Assembly: GCF_021272385.1 (NCBI RefSeq)
Contig: NZ_JAJSDZ010000010.1
Location: 992,001-1,056,000 of the forward strand
Length of the DNA: 64,000 nt
Origin: Vibrio salinus
GTDB taxonomy: Bacteria; Pseudomonadota; Gammaproteobacteria; Enterobacterales; Vibrionaceae
Direction: 5' to 3'
Shown: piece by piece, positions 18,901-26,700 of the stretch
How the letters are laid out: every line of letters starts with the position of its first letter
Position numbering within the stretch: the first letter of the stretch is position 1
Translations under genes and position numbers: made by a program
The notes under the pieces: generated by a model
The model's input: the letters and a program-made list of their open reading frames with translations, nothing else
Databases searched by the model: none
Told to the model about the DNA's origin: nothing

Positions 18901-20309
18901 ACTTTGTTGTAGCATTGCCAATGATCGGAAGTAAATTTGGTTTTGGTAAAGCCAGTGCTGAATTGGCAAAAGCGACTAAGGAATTTATCGCGGCAAAAGG
19001 AAGCATTAAAAATAAATTAAAGGATATAGATGAGTTGGCCGCATTTTCTCAGTGGTATGACAGTGGCTTGCTTGATTCAACCAACGCTCATGATTTGGCC
19101 GGGATGGCAGAAGGCCAAAACTGGAGTTATAACCCGGCGTATGAAAAGTTTGCCGGTTTGATGTCCGGATTGTTTAATGCTGCAGAAGTATATAACAGGG
19201 AAACAACGGCATTAGCTGCTTACCGGTTAGCAAGAAAAGGAGGCATGAAGCACGAAGAGGCAACCAGATATGCAGAAGATCTAACCTGGAATGCCCACTT
19301 TGATTATACAAACGTTAACCGTGCCCGTTATATGCAGGCCCCGTTTATGAAAGTAGCAACTCAGTTTAAACAGTACTCTCAAAACATGACATATTACCTG
19401 ATGCGAAACGCTTACAACTCATTCAAGGGAATGACAAAAGAGGACAGGGTGGAAGCGAGTAAGCAGCTTATAGGTACTTTGGGAATGACGGCTTTGATTG
19501 GTGGTATGTCTGCACTACCGCTCAGTCTTGTTTACTCCATGGCTAATGGGTTCAATGCTTTATTTGGTGATGATGACGAGCCATTTGATGCAGAAACAGA
19601 GTTTAAGTCATATCTTTCCAGTGTTATCGGCGGTGGCATGGCTGATAAAATTATTTACGGGGCTGGGGGAGCTGGCATATCTCCAAGAATTTCATTGGAT
19701 GGTATGTGGATTCGTGATCCAAACCGGGATATGGAAGGGGAAGATACCTGGAGCTTCTATGCACAGCAGGCCGCTGGACCAGTTCTTGGTGGAACAGTAT
19801 TACAAGCTATTAAATCATTAGACAAAGTTGCTGATGGTGAATATTACCGGGCTATAGAGGGTGTTTTACCTAAGGTATTCAAGGATACAATGAAGGCTTA
19901 CCGGTATGGTGATGAAGGCGCTTTAAATTACCGGGGAGATGCTTATATGGAATCTGGTGATTTCGATGATATGGATTTGGCACTACAGGCGCTGGGTCTA
20001 ACACCATCTGAACTATCAAAACAATATCAGCTCAACAATGCCCGGAAAGAATATGAACAGCATGTTCTTGATCGCCGTTCAGGTCTTATGAGTGCCTACT
20101 ATCTTGCATGGAAGCAAAAAGATGAAGATTTAATGCTGGATGCTCAGAAGGCAATTAGTAAGTTCAATCGGAAATATCCGAAGCTGGCCTTAGATTCGAA
20201 GTCCATCAAGCGATCCATTAAAACTCGCCAGCGTTACAGTAAACAGAGTTCTAACGGAATTAATCTAAATAAGAATCTGAGGAATTTTGAGACAGCAGTG
20301 GTTTGGTAA
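12945..20309 (+). CDS. Giant polyvalent phage protein (2454 residues): InPase-like, zincin-like, MuF_C/PBECR-like and LPD38 domains
   Basis: Recognisable parts in order: hydrophobic Gly/Ala stretches at about residues 60-280; a long charged coiled-coil linker to about 940; an inorganic-pyrophosphatase-like domain at about 945-1075 (GADDDPVDVFIGP); a zincin-like segment with the HExxxH motif HEILVH from residue 1196; a MuF C-terminal/PBECR-type domain at about 1356-1499 (DLPIYIS, IASVHGR), a fold related to phage RNase/BECR toxins; coiled coils at 1600-1800; and an LPD38-like region at about 2126-2200. Such polyvalent proteins are packaged and injected with the genome and may counter host defences. 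ATG 12945 follows CCGGAG. It is the last gene of the phage module. Confidence 0.8.
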   Translation: MQDNELLGENPNATVNAKTNMNREADFSDASLDNWYKSRKPFFSQTTSVNTPQSTTSAKDYDVSLGDVAKSVGVGALGMVSGIGELSEQLTGYGEGLRDAAQSGSDYLVDSMTDDGKAAINADLINDEDGIKLGSGAGDIDVWAMKFAQGIGSLAGGFVLGGGAGSVTRMVASSMLKRGASTAIASQVAARTAQILESGVTAAPMIAGSHGGAMLDSRNDVMNMDAGVLSEKSEYFRNALREVSGDPNNSNLSATEKVNLAKEKTADYASKMTGLDPTTIAASVIGGAGDRLLFESLAGKAGQGVIRGTLRGAATEGLSEGIENAGQTYGQNVSINDVAGTKRDPLEGVAKNAIEGAAIGALTGAVPGGVGGVRGKFKSSAEDNAIDGEHKDISENTQQESAPENGANTFEEVPPVQIDNENLDIPAYERKDQIRTPIQGNFKEDPNNLDIPAYERQGKFIDSKESTPDESVQSAPGPFNSSDKEALKEDLTKAVDELKAALKEDRDDGRASVAKLDLSRYLTSIESDENLTPEQLEVVRKNSNEIYNKYWGIADNQESSQAELSIQQAPAKEPGSLQEKLDETINAKKETQPESKLVKNDMQSSLDHLIEERNKEYNQIRERVKSNLLDEDKGNEALIDRLAQTEFDYKYNNQKPDDAEPEKPQQYQDTFRAEDKEAANAVIDARSAKAKEAALQRQAEQERSGQPQPKVNPNVITKQDGQPVTRSFAKSKEEARNNEVERVKGIKRDAKQRELERAFGSNTVKTGLSKRLRRKIQRAKGFDNEKVLDEFRNNEKRLQAFHDEARRQADIEANKPENVKRRKSAQALFEEKISSPEAKQFAENLITESIKNVNTTLDQSAGTVLEMDGQESDLPKVKKQMANSIRTLANKFIGKTAALNDNLRAKALEKKTQEAASITEKVEQAAQETNAAPTEGQKEAGNYKKGAVNIQGMTVAIENSKGSTRSGRDPNGKSWSVKMKNHYGYVKGTNGADDDPVDVFIGPNPESDKVFVIDQVDPDTGKFDEHKAMLGFDDIDSAEKAYQSNYSKGWKGLGNINETTVEQFKDWLNSDKTSKPFENPKGKNQGSENVKESLDSIIIDKPETSFSLESVTSSRPEKGMTLKSAKLAADQWLNKYKGGAGVKLRVVKTQQEAESILGTKFGDQFVHALYNGDKGEVVVVADNIANPKQLRQKLRHEILVHHSLQSVIGDHEYNRIMDLVSKSKDSRFMKDIWSDVEKNYSDLSPHEKAEEVLAKAAESERGAVHKWLDRIVGVIAEALRQAGLLSESDITQSEMYNIVRTLGDRVRKTKPRPQGPDNNGQSVKFSQSKEDLDNYQSKLYKAMKSLKSRVDPVKVMDTPDVLKHVGMPDLPIYISRDIVRKATNGVKEDHDFDMSVIEDLPNLLSDPIAIFKPKNQAISKDGSKNILVEATTLAGKKAVVAIHANVQDHRMVVNRIASVHGRSNQNYNGWIREGLLEYIKSKNPDWLRLQGLQLPKERTFHQGSNKSLLTKDDIVKIQDSDKNTIKFSRTSQPKTIDEALEQITPKERFEGVTTAIGRAVKKAVQSKAGGAIKGDLGLGAVTLRQLSDLANHKLPQVKNYVDTVHKMLTQRNQLAFDAHEMANFVRKWAARNRKAADEMFDVAHLATVEGVDPDKEFKSAKETLEKRIQHLEKVNEGSHKTNEQMAELKELRNMLEGEPRRMRKHAELRARFYKMPKEAQHHYREMRDKYQQRHQLYKNLLEEQIQHAEIDNRIKKQRIAELKAQFELQEVMAPYFPLSRFGDYWISTTDRNGEKQFRMYESEKDQQIAKKKLESSGYQVLAGYKLEKNPAIEGASLSFVSDLMNKVEESSLNELKKGELKDTIYQMYLQSLPSRSMRKQFMHRQKVKGWSNDALRALAENMMKGSYQLARLQYSDELTKHVSDAIKVAGNSGDNQSSRYANELLKRHQWVMNPTHSKAAQKITSLGFLYMLGFSPAAAAINTTQNFVVALPMIGSKFGFGKASAELAKATKEFIAAKGSIKNKLKDIDELAAFSQWYDSGLLDSTNAHDLAGMAEGQNWSYNPAYEKFAGLMSGLFNAAEVYNRETTALAAYRLARKGGMKHEEATRYAEDLTWNAHFDYTNVNRARYMQAPFMKVATQFKQYSQNMTYYLMRNAYNSFKGMTKEDRVEASKQLIGTLGMTALIGGMSALPLSLVYSMANGFNALFGDDDEPFDAETEFKSYLSSVIGGGMADKIIYGAGGAGISPRISLDGMWIRDPNRDMEGEDTWSFYAQQAAGPVLGGTVLQAIKSLDKVADGEYYRAIEGVLPKVFKDTMKAYRYGDEGALNYRGDAYMESGDFDDMDLALQALGLTPSELSKQYQLNNARKEYEQHVLDRRSGLMSAYYLAWKQKDEDLMLDAQKAISKFNRKYPKLALDSKSIKRSIKTRQRYSKQSSNGINLNKNLRNFETAVVW

Positions 20310-20479
20310 TAAAACAAGTCGTTATTTAATATCCTAACTCGAAATTGGACAAAAGCGTTTTAGCTCTTTAATTTTTTTAGGACATTAATAGTCGCTTCAC
20401 CGAATGAACCGTCGTAATGCTGTTTGGGTAAATTGAAAATAAAGGTATCTTTAATTAAATAAGTCTGTATAGTAGATCC

Positions 20480-20634
20480 TGCTCTGACAAAGAGTTGTTT
20501 CAAGATAAAGTATAAAGAAAGTCTTCCAGCGTCATTCCTAGCAAGTTTCTCTCTGTAATCTCCCTTAATTCATTATCCTAAAAATGATACCTATGTTCAG
20601 TGCACCTTAATTTTAATTTTATAAGGGGCATAAT
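20480..20634 (+). promoter_or_regulatory. Cold-shock 5' leader, copy 1
   Basis: This leader of about 155 bases runs from TGCTCTGACAAAG to the start of the cspA-like pseudogene. It repeats at 20892-21039 with only small differences, including TCCTAGCAAGTTTCTCTCTG, the GTTCAGTGCACCTTAA block and ATAAGGGGCATAATATG with a shared GGGG ribosome site. Long structured untranslated leaders are typical of cspA-type cold-shock genes and act as temperature-sensitive RNA switches. On the minus strand the leader is also an open frame, which I judge to be chance. Confidence 0.65.
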
Positions 20635-20843
20635 ATGTCTAATCAAGTAATTGGTACAGTAAAGTGGTTTAACGAAACTAAAGGTTTCGGTTTTATTTCT
20701 CAAAAAATGGCGATGATTTATTTGTTCATTTCCGAAGCATTTTAGGTGATGGTTTTAAGAAGCTTGTTGAAGGCGATAAGGTTTCTTTTACTGTAGGCAA
20801 AGGGCCAAAAGGTCTTCAGGCTGAAAATGTAACGACTATTTAG
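20635..20843 (+). pseudogene. cspA-like cold-shock gene, single-base frameshift
   Basis: Frame 1 reads MSNQVIGTVKWFNETKGFGF then ISQKM and soon stops. Moving to the next frame at the A-run (about 20701-20706) restores NGDDLFVHFRSILGDGF and continues to ENVTTI and TAG at 20841-20843. The full product would be about 69 residues with both nucleic-acid binding motifs (KGFGF and VHF), the usual CspA size. The total of 209 bases is one short of whole codons, so one A has probably been lost from the tract, or a homopolymer error is present. No slippery heptamer in the right frame supports programmed frameshifting. Confidence 0.75.
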
Positions 20844-20860
20844 TCTTACAGTTGAATTTT

Positions 20861-20892
20861 AACTACCTTGTCATATGTGTGGCAAGGTAGTT
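20861..20892 (+). terminator. Hairpin after cspA-like gene
   Basis: AACTACCTTG (20861-20870) is complementary to CAAGGTAGTT (20883-20892), forming a perfect 10-base stem with a 12-base loop. No T-run follows, so it may act as a 3' stabiliser or boundary rather than a classic terminator. It abuts the second leader copy. Confidence 0.55.
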
Positions 20893-21039
20893 GCTCTGAC
20901 AAAGATTTGTTTCAAGATAAAATATAAAGAAAGTTTCCAGCGTCATCCCTAGCAAGTTTCTCTCTGTAATCTCCCTTAATTCTCTATCCTAAAAATAATA
21001 CCTATGTTCAGTGCACCTTAATTTTATAAGGGGCATAAT
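20892..21039 (+). promoter_or_regulatory. Cold-shock 5' leader, copy 2
   Basis: This repeat of the 20480-20634 leader is about 148 bases long and lies in front of a different reading frame. Only the first three codons of the cspA start (ATG TCT AAT) are retained before the sequence diverges. The cold-shock control region has therefore been coupled to another gene by duplication. Confidence 0.65.
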
Positions 21040-21195
21040 ATGTCTAATCACATCGTTAATAATGAGAATAGAATTAATAAAATTAATGCTATTCAAAATA
21101 CAGAAACTTCAATCAATAAAAAAACACAAGTTAATAGCCTTCTCCAAAGAATTGCCAATGGTGAAAGTGGTGTTGTTTTGGAGGAATTACTTTGA
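21040..21195 (+). CDS. 51-residue protein under a duplicated cold-shock leader
   Basis: The ORF begins MSN as in CspA but continues HIVNNENRINKINAIQN and ends GVVLEELL, with no cold-shock RNA-binding motif, so it is not a CspA copy. It is soluble, Asn/Ile/Lys-rich and probably helical. It uses the same GGGG ribosome site as the cspA-like gene. Its TGA overlaps a TTG start of a second tiny ORF. I do not recognise the protein; its leader predicts cold-inducible expression. Confidence 0.5.
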   Translation: MSNHIVNNENRINKINAIQNTETSINKKTQVNSLLQRIANGESGVVLEELL

Positions 21196-21275
21196 GAAAT
21201 AATGGTCGAAAGAAGATCTGGTTTAAGTTGAAAAAGTTTGAATCAAACACTAAAAAAACTTATCAAAATGAATAA
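21192..21275 (+). CDS. 27-residue basic peptide, coupled to the preceding gene
   Basis: TTG at 21192-21194 overlaps the previous stop (TTGA) and is preceded by GGAGG at 21180-21184 at seven-base spacing, a good layout for coupled translation. The peptide is very basic (MRNNGRKKIWFKLKKFESNT), rich in Lys/Arg with Trp and Phe, and ends at TAA 21273-21275. A terminator-like hairpin follows. It could be an RNA-binding or membrane-active peptide, but the ORF is so short that chance cannot be excluded. Confidence 0.35.
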   Translation: MRNNGRKKIWFKLKKFESNTKKTYQNE

Positions 21276-21284
21276 CCTGTTTGT

Positions 21285-21314
21285 AAAGGGTTGCCATCTG
21301 GCAACTCTTTCTCG
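21285..21314 (+). terminator. Terminator-like hairpin after the two small ORFs
   Basis: AAAGGGTTGCC (21285-21295) pairs with GGCAACTCTTT (21300-21310, one mismatch) and is followed by a short pyrimidine-rich stretch. Confidence 0.55.
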
Positions 21315-21544
21315 TTCTACGCTATAGCCAAATTGTTTAACTAGAGATTAGCGTTATTGTCATCAGAGAAATATGAGCATAGAGGCCATATACCTCAGCC
21401 TCTAACAGACTTAGGGGCAAAAGTTGCTTAATATATAATTACAGATTTACGACAATCTTCACACTACCTACAACTTTTATCAACCAGCACAACAGCTTAA
21501 ATCAACTCATAATTCCCAGGACCTAATAATTGAGCATATGTGTT

Positions 21545-21796
21545 ATGGATACCAATATAGAACTTGTTATTGAAATTGCTAAACGGATTACGACGAAAAT
21601 TCCTGACCTGATTTATCTTTTTAGCGGGATAGTGTTTGAAGCTGAGAGTGAAGCAAATAAGTTAAATAACAAAGGAACAATTGAGTCGATAAAATGGTTG
21701 TGTCATGAAAGTTCATACATAAATGAATTGGATTGTGATTATAAATCCAGAGAATTGCTTGAAAAAATGATGATGTCTGAACTCTCAAAGTTATAA
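21545..21796 (+). CDS. Hypothetical protein (83 residues)
   Basis: An acidic, mostly helical small protein beginning MDTNIELVIEIAKRITTKI and containing LIYLFSGIVFEAESEANKL. A TTG 15 bases upstream (21530) is an alternative start. No domain is recognised and the ribosome binding site is weak. The gene lies between the cold-shock unit and endonuclease I, all on the same strand. Confidence in expression is moderate. Confidence 0.4.
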   Translation: MDTNIELVIEIAKRITTKIPDLIYLFSGIVFEAESEANKLNNKGTIESIKWLCHESSYINELDCDYKSRELLEKMMMSELSKL

Positions 21797-21833
21797 TGAG
21801 TAAAATTAATTAGTTAACATTACGGTTCAAACG

Positions 21834-22586
21834 ATGAAAGTAGCAGCTATGAAAAAAATCAGAGCATTGCTCGTGGTTGGTTGTCTGATTCCCGGTATAA
21901 CAATGGCCGCAGGCAATATGACGAATGACTCTTTTTCCAAAGCAAAAAGATGGATGCAACAGAAAATCTATGTCGATAGTAACCTTCGGAAAACCATCTA
22001 CTGTGGAGCATCGTTTGATACCAATAAGCGAATAACATTACCAGACGGTTTTACTACAACTAAATATCTGAAAAGACAATACAAGTGGGAAGCTGAGCAT
22101 GTAGTGGCCGCAGAAAACTTTGGGCGGACGTTTAAAGCCTGGCGAGAAGGGGATCCAAAATGCGTGAACTCAAAAGGAAAGTCTTTTAAAGGGCGTAACT
22201 GTGCTTCAAAAGTCAGCGAAGAGTATCGTTACATGCAAGCCGATTTGTATAACTTATTCCCGGCAATTGGAAGTGTAAACGCTGCCCGTCAGAATTATAA
22301 CTTTACTGTCCTGCCTGGAACTAAAAGTCTGTTTGGCTCATGTGATATGCATATTCAAAATCATAAAGTTCAGCCACCGGAAGCTGCTCGGGGCCGTATT
22401 GCAAGAACACATTTATATTTTGATGCTGTATATCCCCGTTACACCTTAAGCGCTGCCCAGAGAAAATTAATGATAGCCTGGGATAAACAATACCCGGTGT
22501 CCTCTTCTGAATGTGAAATTGGTAAGCGGGTAAAAGCAATACAGCATTCGTCAAATCCAATTTTAGAGGCTCGTTGTAACTACTAA
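21834..22586 (+). CDS. endA: Periplasmic endonuclease I (EndA/Dns/Vvn family)
   Basis: A non-specific, metal-dependent DNase that cuts DNA outside the cytoplasm. An N-terminal signal peptide (KKIRALLVVGCLIPGITMAA) is followed by the family pattern: KWEAEHVVAAENFG supplies the Glu-His pair of the beta-beta-alpha-metal site, WREGDPKC follows, then YNLFPAIGSVNAARQNY with the metal-binding Asn, and C-terminal WDKQYPVS...CEIGKRVKAIQ. The usual EHVVP is EHVVA here. At 250 residues it is near the expected size. ATG 21849 gives a more typical signal peptide start. It lies immediately upstream of the CRISPR operon with its own promoter space (240 bases). Confidence 0.85.
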   Translation: MKVAAMKKIRALLVVGCLIPGITMAAGNMTNDSFSKAKRWMQQKIYVDSNLRKTIYCGASFDTNKRITLPDGFTTTKYLKRQYKWEAEHVVAAENFGRTFKAWREGDPKCVNSKGKSFKGRNCASKVSEEYRYMQADLYNLFPAIGSVNAARQNYNFTVLPGTKSLFGSCDMHIQNHKVQPPEAARGRIARTHLYFDAVYPRYTLSAAQRKLMIAWDKQYPVSSSECEIGKRVKAIQHSSNPILEARCNY

Positions 22587-22826
22587 CGCAGTATTTATTA
22601 AGTTAACTCAAATGGGGAATAATAGGATTCCGTTATTAATTGCGAACACCAATCTATTTGTGTCATGGACATTGAATTAGTTAGCAGTTTCATCCGTCGT
22701 ACTTCTCATAATGGTAGTTAGGTGATCGAATTATTTAAAATCCATCTAAGATGAAACTTTATGCACTGAAATGATTGGCGTTTCTGTTATGATGTTCAGA
22801 AATGCTTCACTTATAGAGAAACTCAG

Positions 22827-23798
22827 ATGGACGATTTTTCTCCCTCGGATTTAAAAACCATTCTCCATTCAAAACGTGCCAACATGTATTACCTGGAATA
22901 TTGTCGGGTGATGCAAAAAGATGGGAGAGTCCTTTACCTGACAGAATCAAAGAAAGAAAATCTCTACTACAACATTCCCATTGCCAACACCACCATATTG
23001 CTGCTGGGTAATGGCACATCCATTACTCAAGCAGCAATGCGGATGCTTTCTCAAGCAGGGGTGTTAGTTGGATTTTGTGGCGGAGGCGGCACACCTCTTC
23101 ATATGGCAACCGAAGTCGAATGGTTTACGCCCCAGAGTGAATATCGACCGACTGAGTACCTGCAAGGCTGGCTTTCCTTTTGGTTTGATGATCAAAAACG
23201 TCTCGATGTTGCCAAGCAATTTCAAAATGCCCGTATTGATTATTTACAAACAGTATGGTTGAAAGATCGCGAATTAAAAAATCAAGGGTTTATCTTCAAA
23301 GATAATGTTATTCAAAATGCGCTTATTACATTTCATGAACGTACTGATAACGCTACTAAAACCGCTGAACTGCTCCTCACCGAAGCACAGCTAACTAAAG
23401 TTTTATACAAATACGCTGCCAATAATACGGGCTTAGAGAACTTTACTCGTCAACATGATTCCACCACGCTAGCAAATAATTTTCTTAATCACGGTAATTA
23501 CTTAGCTTATGGGTTAGCCGCAAGTTGCTTGTGGGTGCTTGGTATTCCACATGGTTTTGCAGTGATGCACGGTAAAACGAGACGTGGCGCGTTGGTCTTT
23601 GATGTGGCCGATTTAATTAAAGATGCAGTAGTGTTGCCATGGGCGTTCGTGTGTGCCAAAGAAAATGCGACTGAGCAAGAATTTCGCCAGCAAGTTCTGC
23701 AATCCTTTATAGAGCATAAATCAATGGATTTTGTGTTTAATACCATAAAAGCTATTGCGTTAAATGTGCCTGAAGAAGAAGGGGAATTTGTGCAATGA
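22827..23798 (+). CDS. cas1: Cas1, type I-F integrase of CRISPR adaptation
   Basis: A 323-residue Cas1 that, with Cas2-3, captures spacers and inserts them next to the leader. The acidic/His active site is visible at E186, H248 and D259/D262 (MHGKTRRGALVFDVADLIK), with spacing that matches type I-F Cas1 proteins. The N-terminal beta domain contains SKRANMYYLEYCRVM and ILLLGNGTSITQAAM. Its TGA overlaps the next start (ATGA), so cas1 and cas2-3 are co-translated. The operon starts about 240 bases after endA. Confidence 0.95.
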   Translation: MDDFSPSDLKTILHSKRANMYYLEYCRVMQKDGRVLYLTESKKENLYYNIPIANTTILLLGNGTSITQAAMRMLSQAGVLVGFCGGGGTPLHMATEVEWFTPQSEYRPTEYLQGWLSFWFDDQKRLDVAKQFQNARIDYLQTVWLKDRELKNQGFIFKDNVIQNALITFHERTDNATKTAELLLTEAQLTKVLYKYAANNTGLENFTRQHDSTTLANNFLNHGNYLAYGLAASCLWVLGIPHGFAVMHGKTRRGALVFDVADLIKDAVVLPWAFVCAKENATEQEFRQQVLQSFIEHKSMDFVFNTIKAIALNVPEEEGEFVQ

Positions 23799-26700
23799 TG
23801 GTAACGTTTGTTTCGGAATGCGAGAAGAATGCCCTCAAGAAAACCCGCCGAGTTTTAGATGCATTTGCCGACCGAATTGGAAGTAATACTTGGCAGACGT
23901 TGATCACGGAAGACGGATTACAAACCGTGAAAAAAATGCTTAAACAAACCGCCAGTCGCAGTACTGCGGTGAGCTGTCATTGGATTCGCAGTCGCTCTCG
24001 CAGCCAATTACTATGGGTGGTGGGGAATCGTTCCAAATTTAACTTGGAAGGCTTGGTTGCCGTTAACCGTACTTCACTTAACTTAGAGCATCGAGAGTGG
24101 GAATCGGGCTGGTATTTAAACGAAATGATAGTGTTAGCTAGCTCAGTTGCTGGGTTATTTCACGACTTTGGTAAAGCCAATACTTTGTTTCAAAAAAAGC
24201 TCCAAGGATCATCGGTAACCAAAGGAGAACCATATCGCCATGAATGGATTTCTTTACGTTTGTTTGAAGCCTTTGTGCGTGATAAAACGGACCAAGAATG
24301 GATAGCTGATCTAGCGCAACTGTCGAAACCTACAGTGGCTAAAGCATGCAACAAACAGATGTTGGCATCAGTATTTCAAGACGGACCTAACGTTTGGCAA
24401 AATCCCTTTGCAGAGGGAAAGCTGGCGCCATTTGCTAAATTGATCGCGTGGTTAGTGGTATCGCATCACAGATTACCGAAAAACAACAATCGTGATAGTG
24501 GCGTTAATATTGAAGAGATGGATAAATGGCTAACCCAATGTTTTAACTGCCATTGGAACTCACCAAATGCATTGGATCTTAGCCAATACACAGCACAAGC
24601 CATTAAAGACAATTGGTCATTTCCAAACGGTACACCATTATTAAGCCGCACTTGGCAGCATAAAGCCGCCAAACTTGCCCTACGGATGAAAAACAACCCG
24701 CTGTTAGCCAAGGATTCCATTACCTGGTTTGAGCAGCGTTTTGTTACTCATATGGCCCGGTTGTCACTAATGTTAGCTGACCACTATTATTCTTCACTCT
24801 CATTACGAGAGGGCAAAACGGCATGGCAAGATCCTAGCTATAAAGCCATTGCGAACACTGATCGTCACTCAGCGCACGACAAAAGCACCACGCCCAAACA
24901 AAAGCTGGATGAACACAATATTGGTGTGGCTGTGAATGCGCAGCGTTTTGCACACAATTTGCCTGCTTTAAAAACCACACTGCCAGCTGTTGCTCAGCAC
25001 CGTTTATTCTCCAAAAGTTCAGGAATTGGAAAGTACAAGTGGCAAGATAAAGCCTTTGCCAAAGCGAAAGAGATAGCCAAAGCCTCAGAACGTCAAGGAT
25101 TCTTTGGCGTTAATATGGCATCGACTGGTTGCGGTAAAACCATTGCCAATGCCCGTTTTATGTATGGTTTAGCTGATGAGCGCGAAGGGTGTCGTTTCTC
25201 GGTTGCGTTAGGGTTGCGTACCTTGACTCTGCAAACAGGAGATTCCTATCGTGAGCTATTGAAATTAGGTGACGATGAACTGGCGGTATTGATTGGCTCC
25301 CAAACGGTACAAGCATTGCACGAACTCAAAAGTACTCAGGAAGAGCAAGGCAGTGAATCCGCAGAAGATTGGTTCGAACAGTTGTTTATTAGCTATGAAG
25401 GGCAGATTTACGATGGACGCCTAAAACATTGGTTAAGTGCTAGCCCTAAACTGGAACAGTTAGTCAGCGCCCCGATTTTAGTCAGCACCATTGATCATTT
25501 AATGCCCGCAACGGAAAGCCAACGTGGGGGCAAACAAATCGCTCCAATGCTGCGTTTATTGACCTCTGATTTGGTGCTGGATGAACCAGATGATTTCGGT
25601 TTAGAAGATATGCCAGCGTTATGCCGCCTAGTCAATTGGGCGGGCATGCTGGGTTCGCGTGTGTTGCTTTCTTCGGCGACCTTGCCACCATCGCTGATTA
25701 AAACTTTGTTTGATGCATACAAGGCAGGGCGGGAGCAGTTTAACCAGGCTCAATTTTCTGAGCAGAAACAGACGCCAATTTGGTGTGCTTGGATTGATGA
25801 ATTCACCACGCAGACTGAGCCACTGTCTAATGTGTCTGATTTTGTTGCTGTACACCGTAAATTTGTGGATAAACGAGTGGCTAAACTGAAACAGATCGAT
25901 CAGCCATTACGCAAAGGCACCATTGTTCAAGTTAATGATGCTAATGTGGACGACTCTGCAAATAAAGCAACTCGTGACATGGGTGTGTATCAAGCAGTTG
26001 CTCAAACCATTTATGAGCAAATTCATCGATTGCATCAGGCTCATGCCGTGATCTCACCCAATGGGAAAAAAGTCTCTTTAGGTGTGGTGCGCATGGCGAA
26101 TATCAATCCAATGGTTGAAGTGGTGCAAGCTCTCACCCAGTTAGCGCCGCAGGATAAGGTGCGTATTTGCTATTGCGTTTATCACTCCCAATTTCCTCTG
26201 GCATTGCGTTCTTATAAAGAGCACAAATTGGATCGGTTATTAGATAGGCACAATCCAGAAAAACTTTGGCTGCAACCTGAAATCAAAGCCGTATTGGATA
26301 GCGCAAGGGAAGAGAACATTGTGTTTGTAGTATTGGGAACCTCTGTGGTCGAAGTGGGGCGTGACCACGATTACGACTGGGCTATTGCAGAGCCAAGCTC
26401 GATGCGTGCTTTGATTCAGCTCGCTGGGCGTATTCAGCGTCATCGCCAGAAAGTCTCTAAAAAAGCTAATTTAGTGGTGTTAAATAAGAATATCAAAGCC
26501 TTAAAAGGTCATGAAATTGCGTATTGTCACCCTGGTTTTGAGAGTGCCGCTTTGCCGTTAAACAGCCACGACATTAGTGAATTACTGGGTGAGGAGTTGG
26601 ATAATGTTTCGGCAATCACTCGCGTTAAAGAACCTATTTACAACAAAAGTGGTCGGGATTTTCTGAGCAATTCTCAATCAGCGAACGGAAATGCGTTTAG

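Noticed and set aside
20330..20565. Minus-strand frame through the csp leader (contains EKLARNDAG)
   Set aside because: It has no credible start and runs antisense to a regulatory leader; judged chance.
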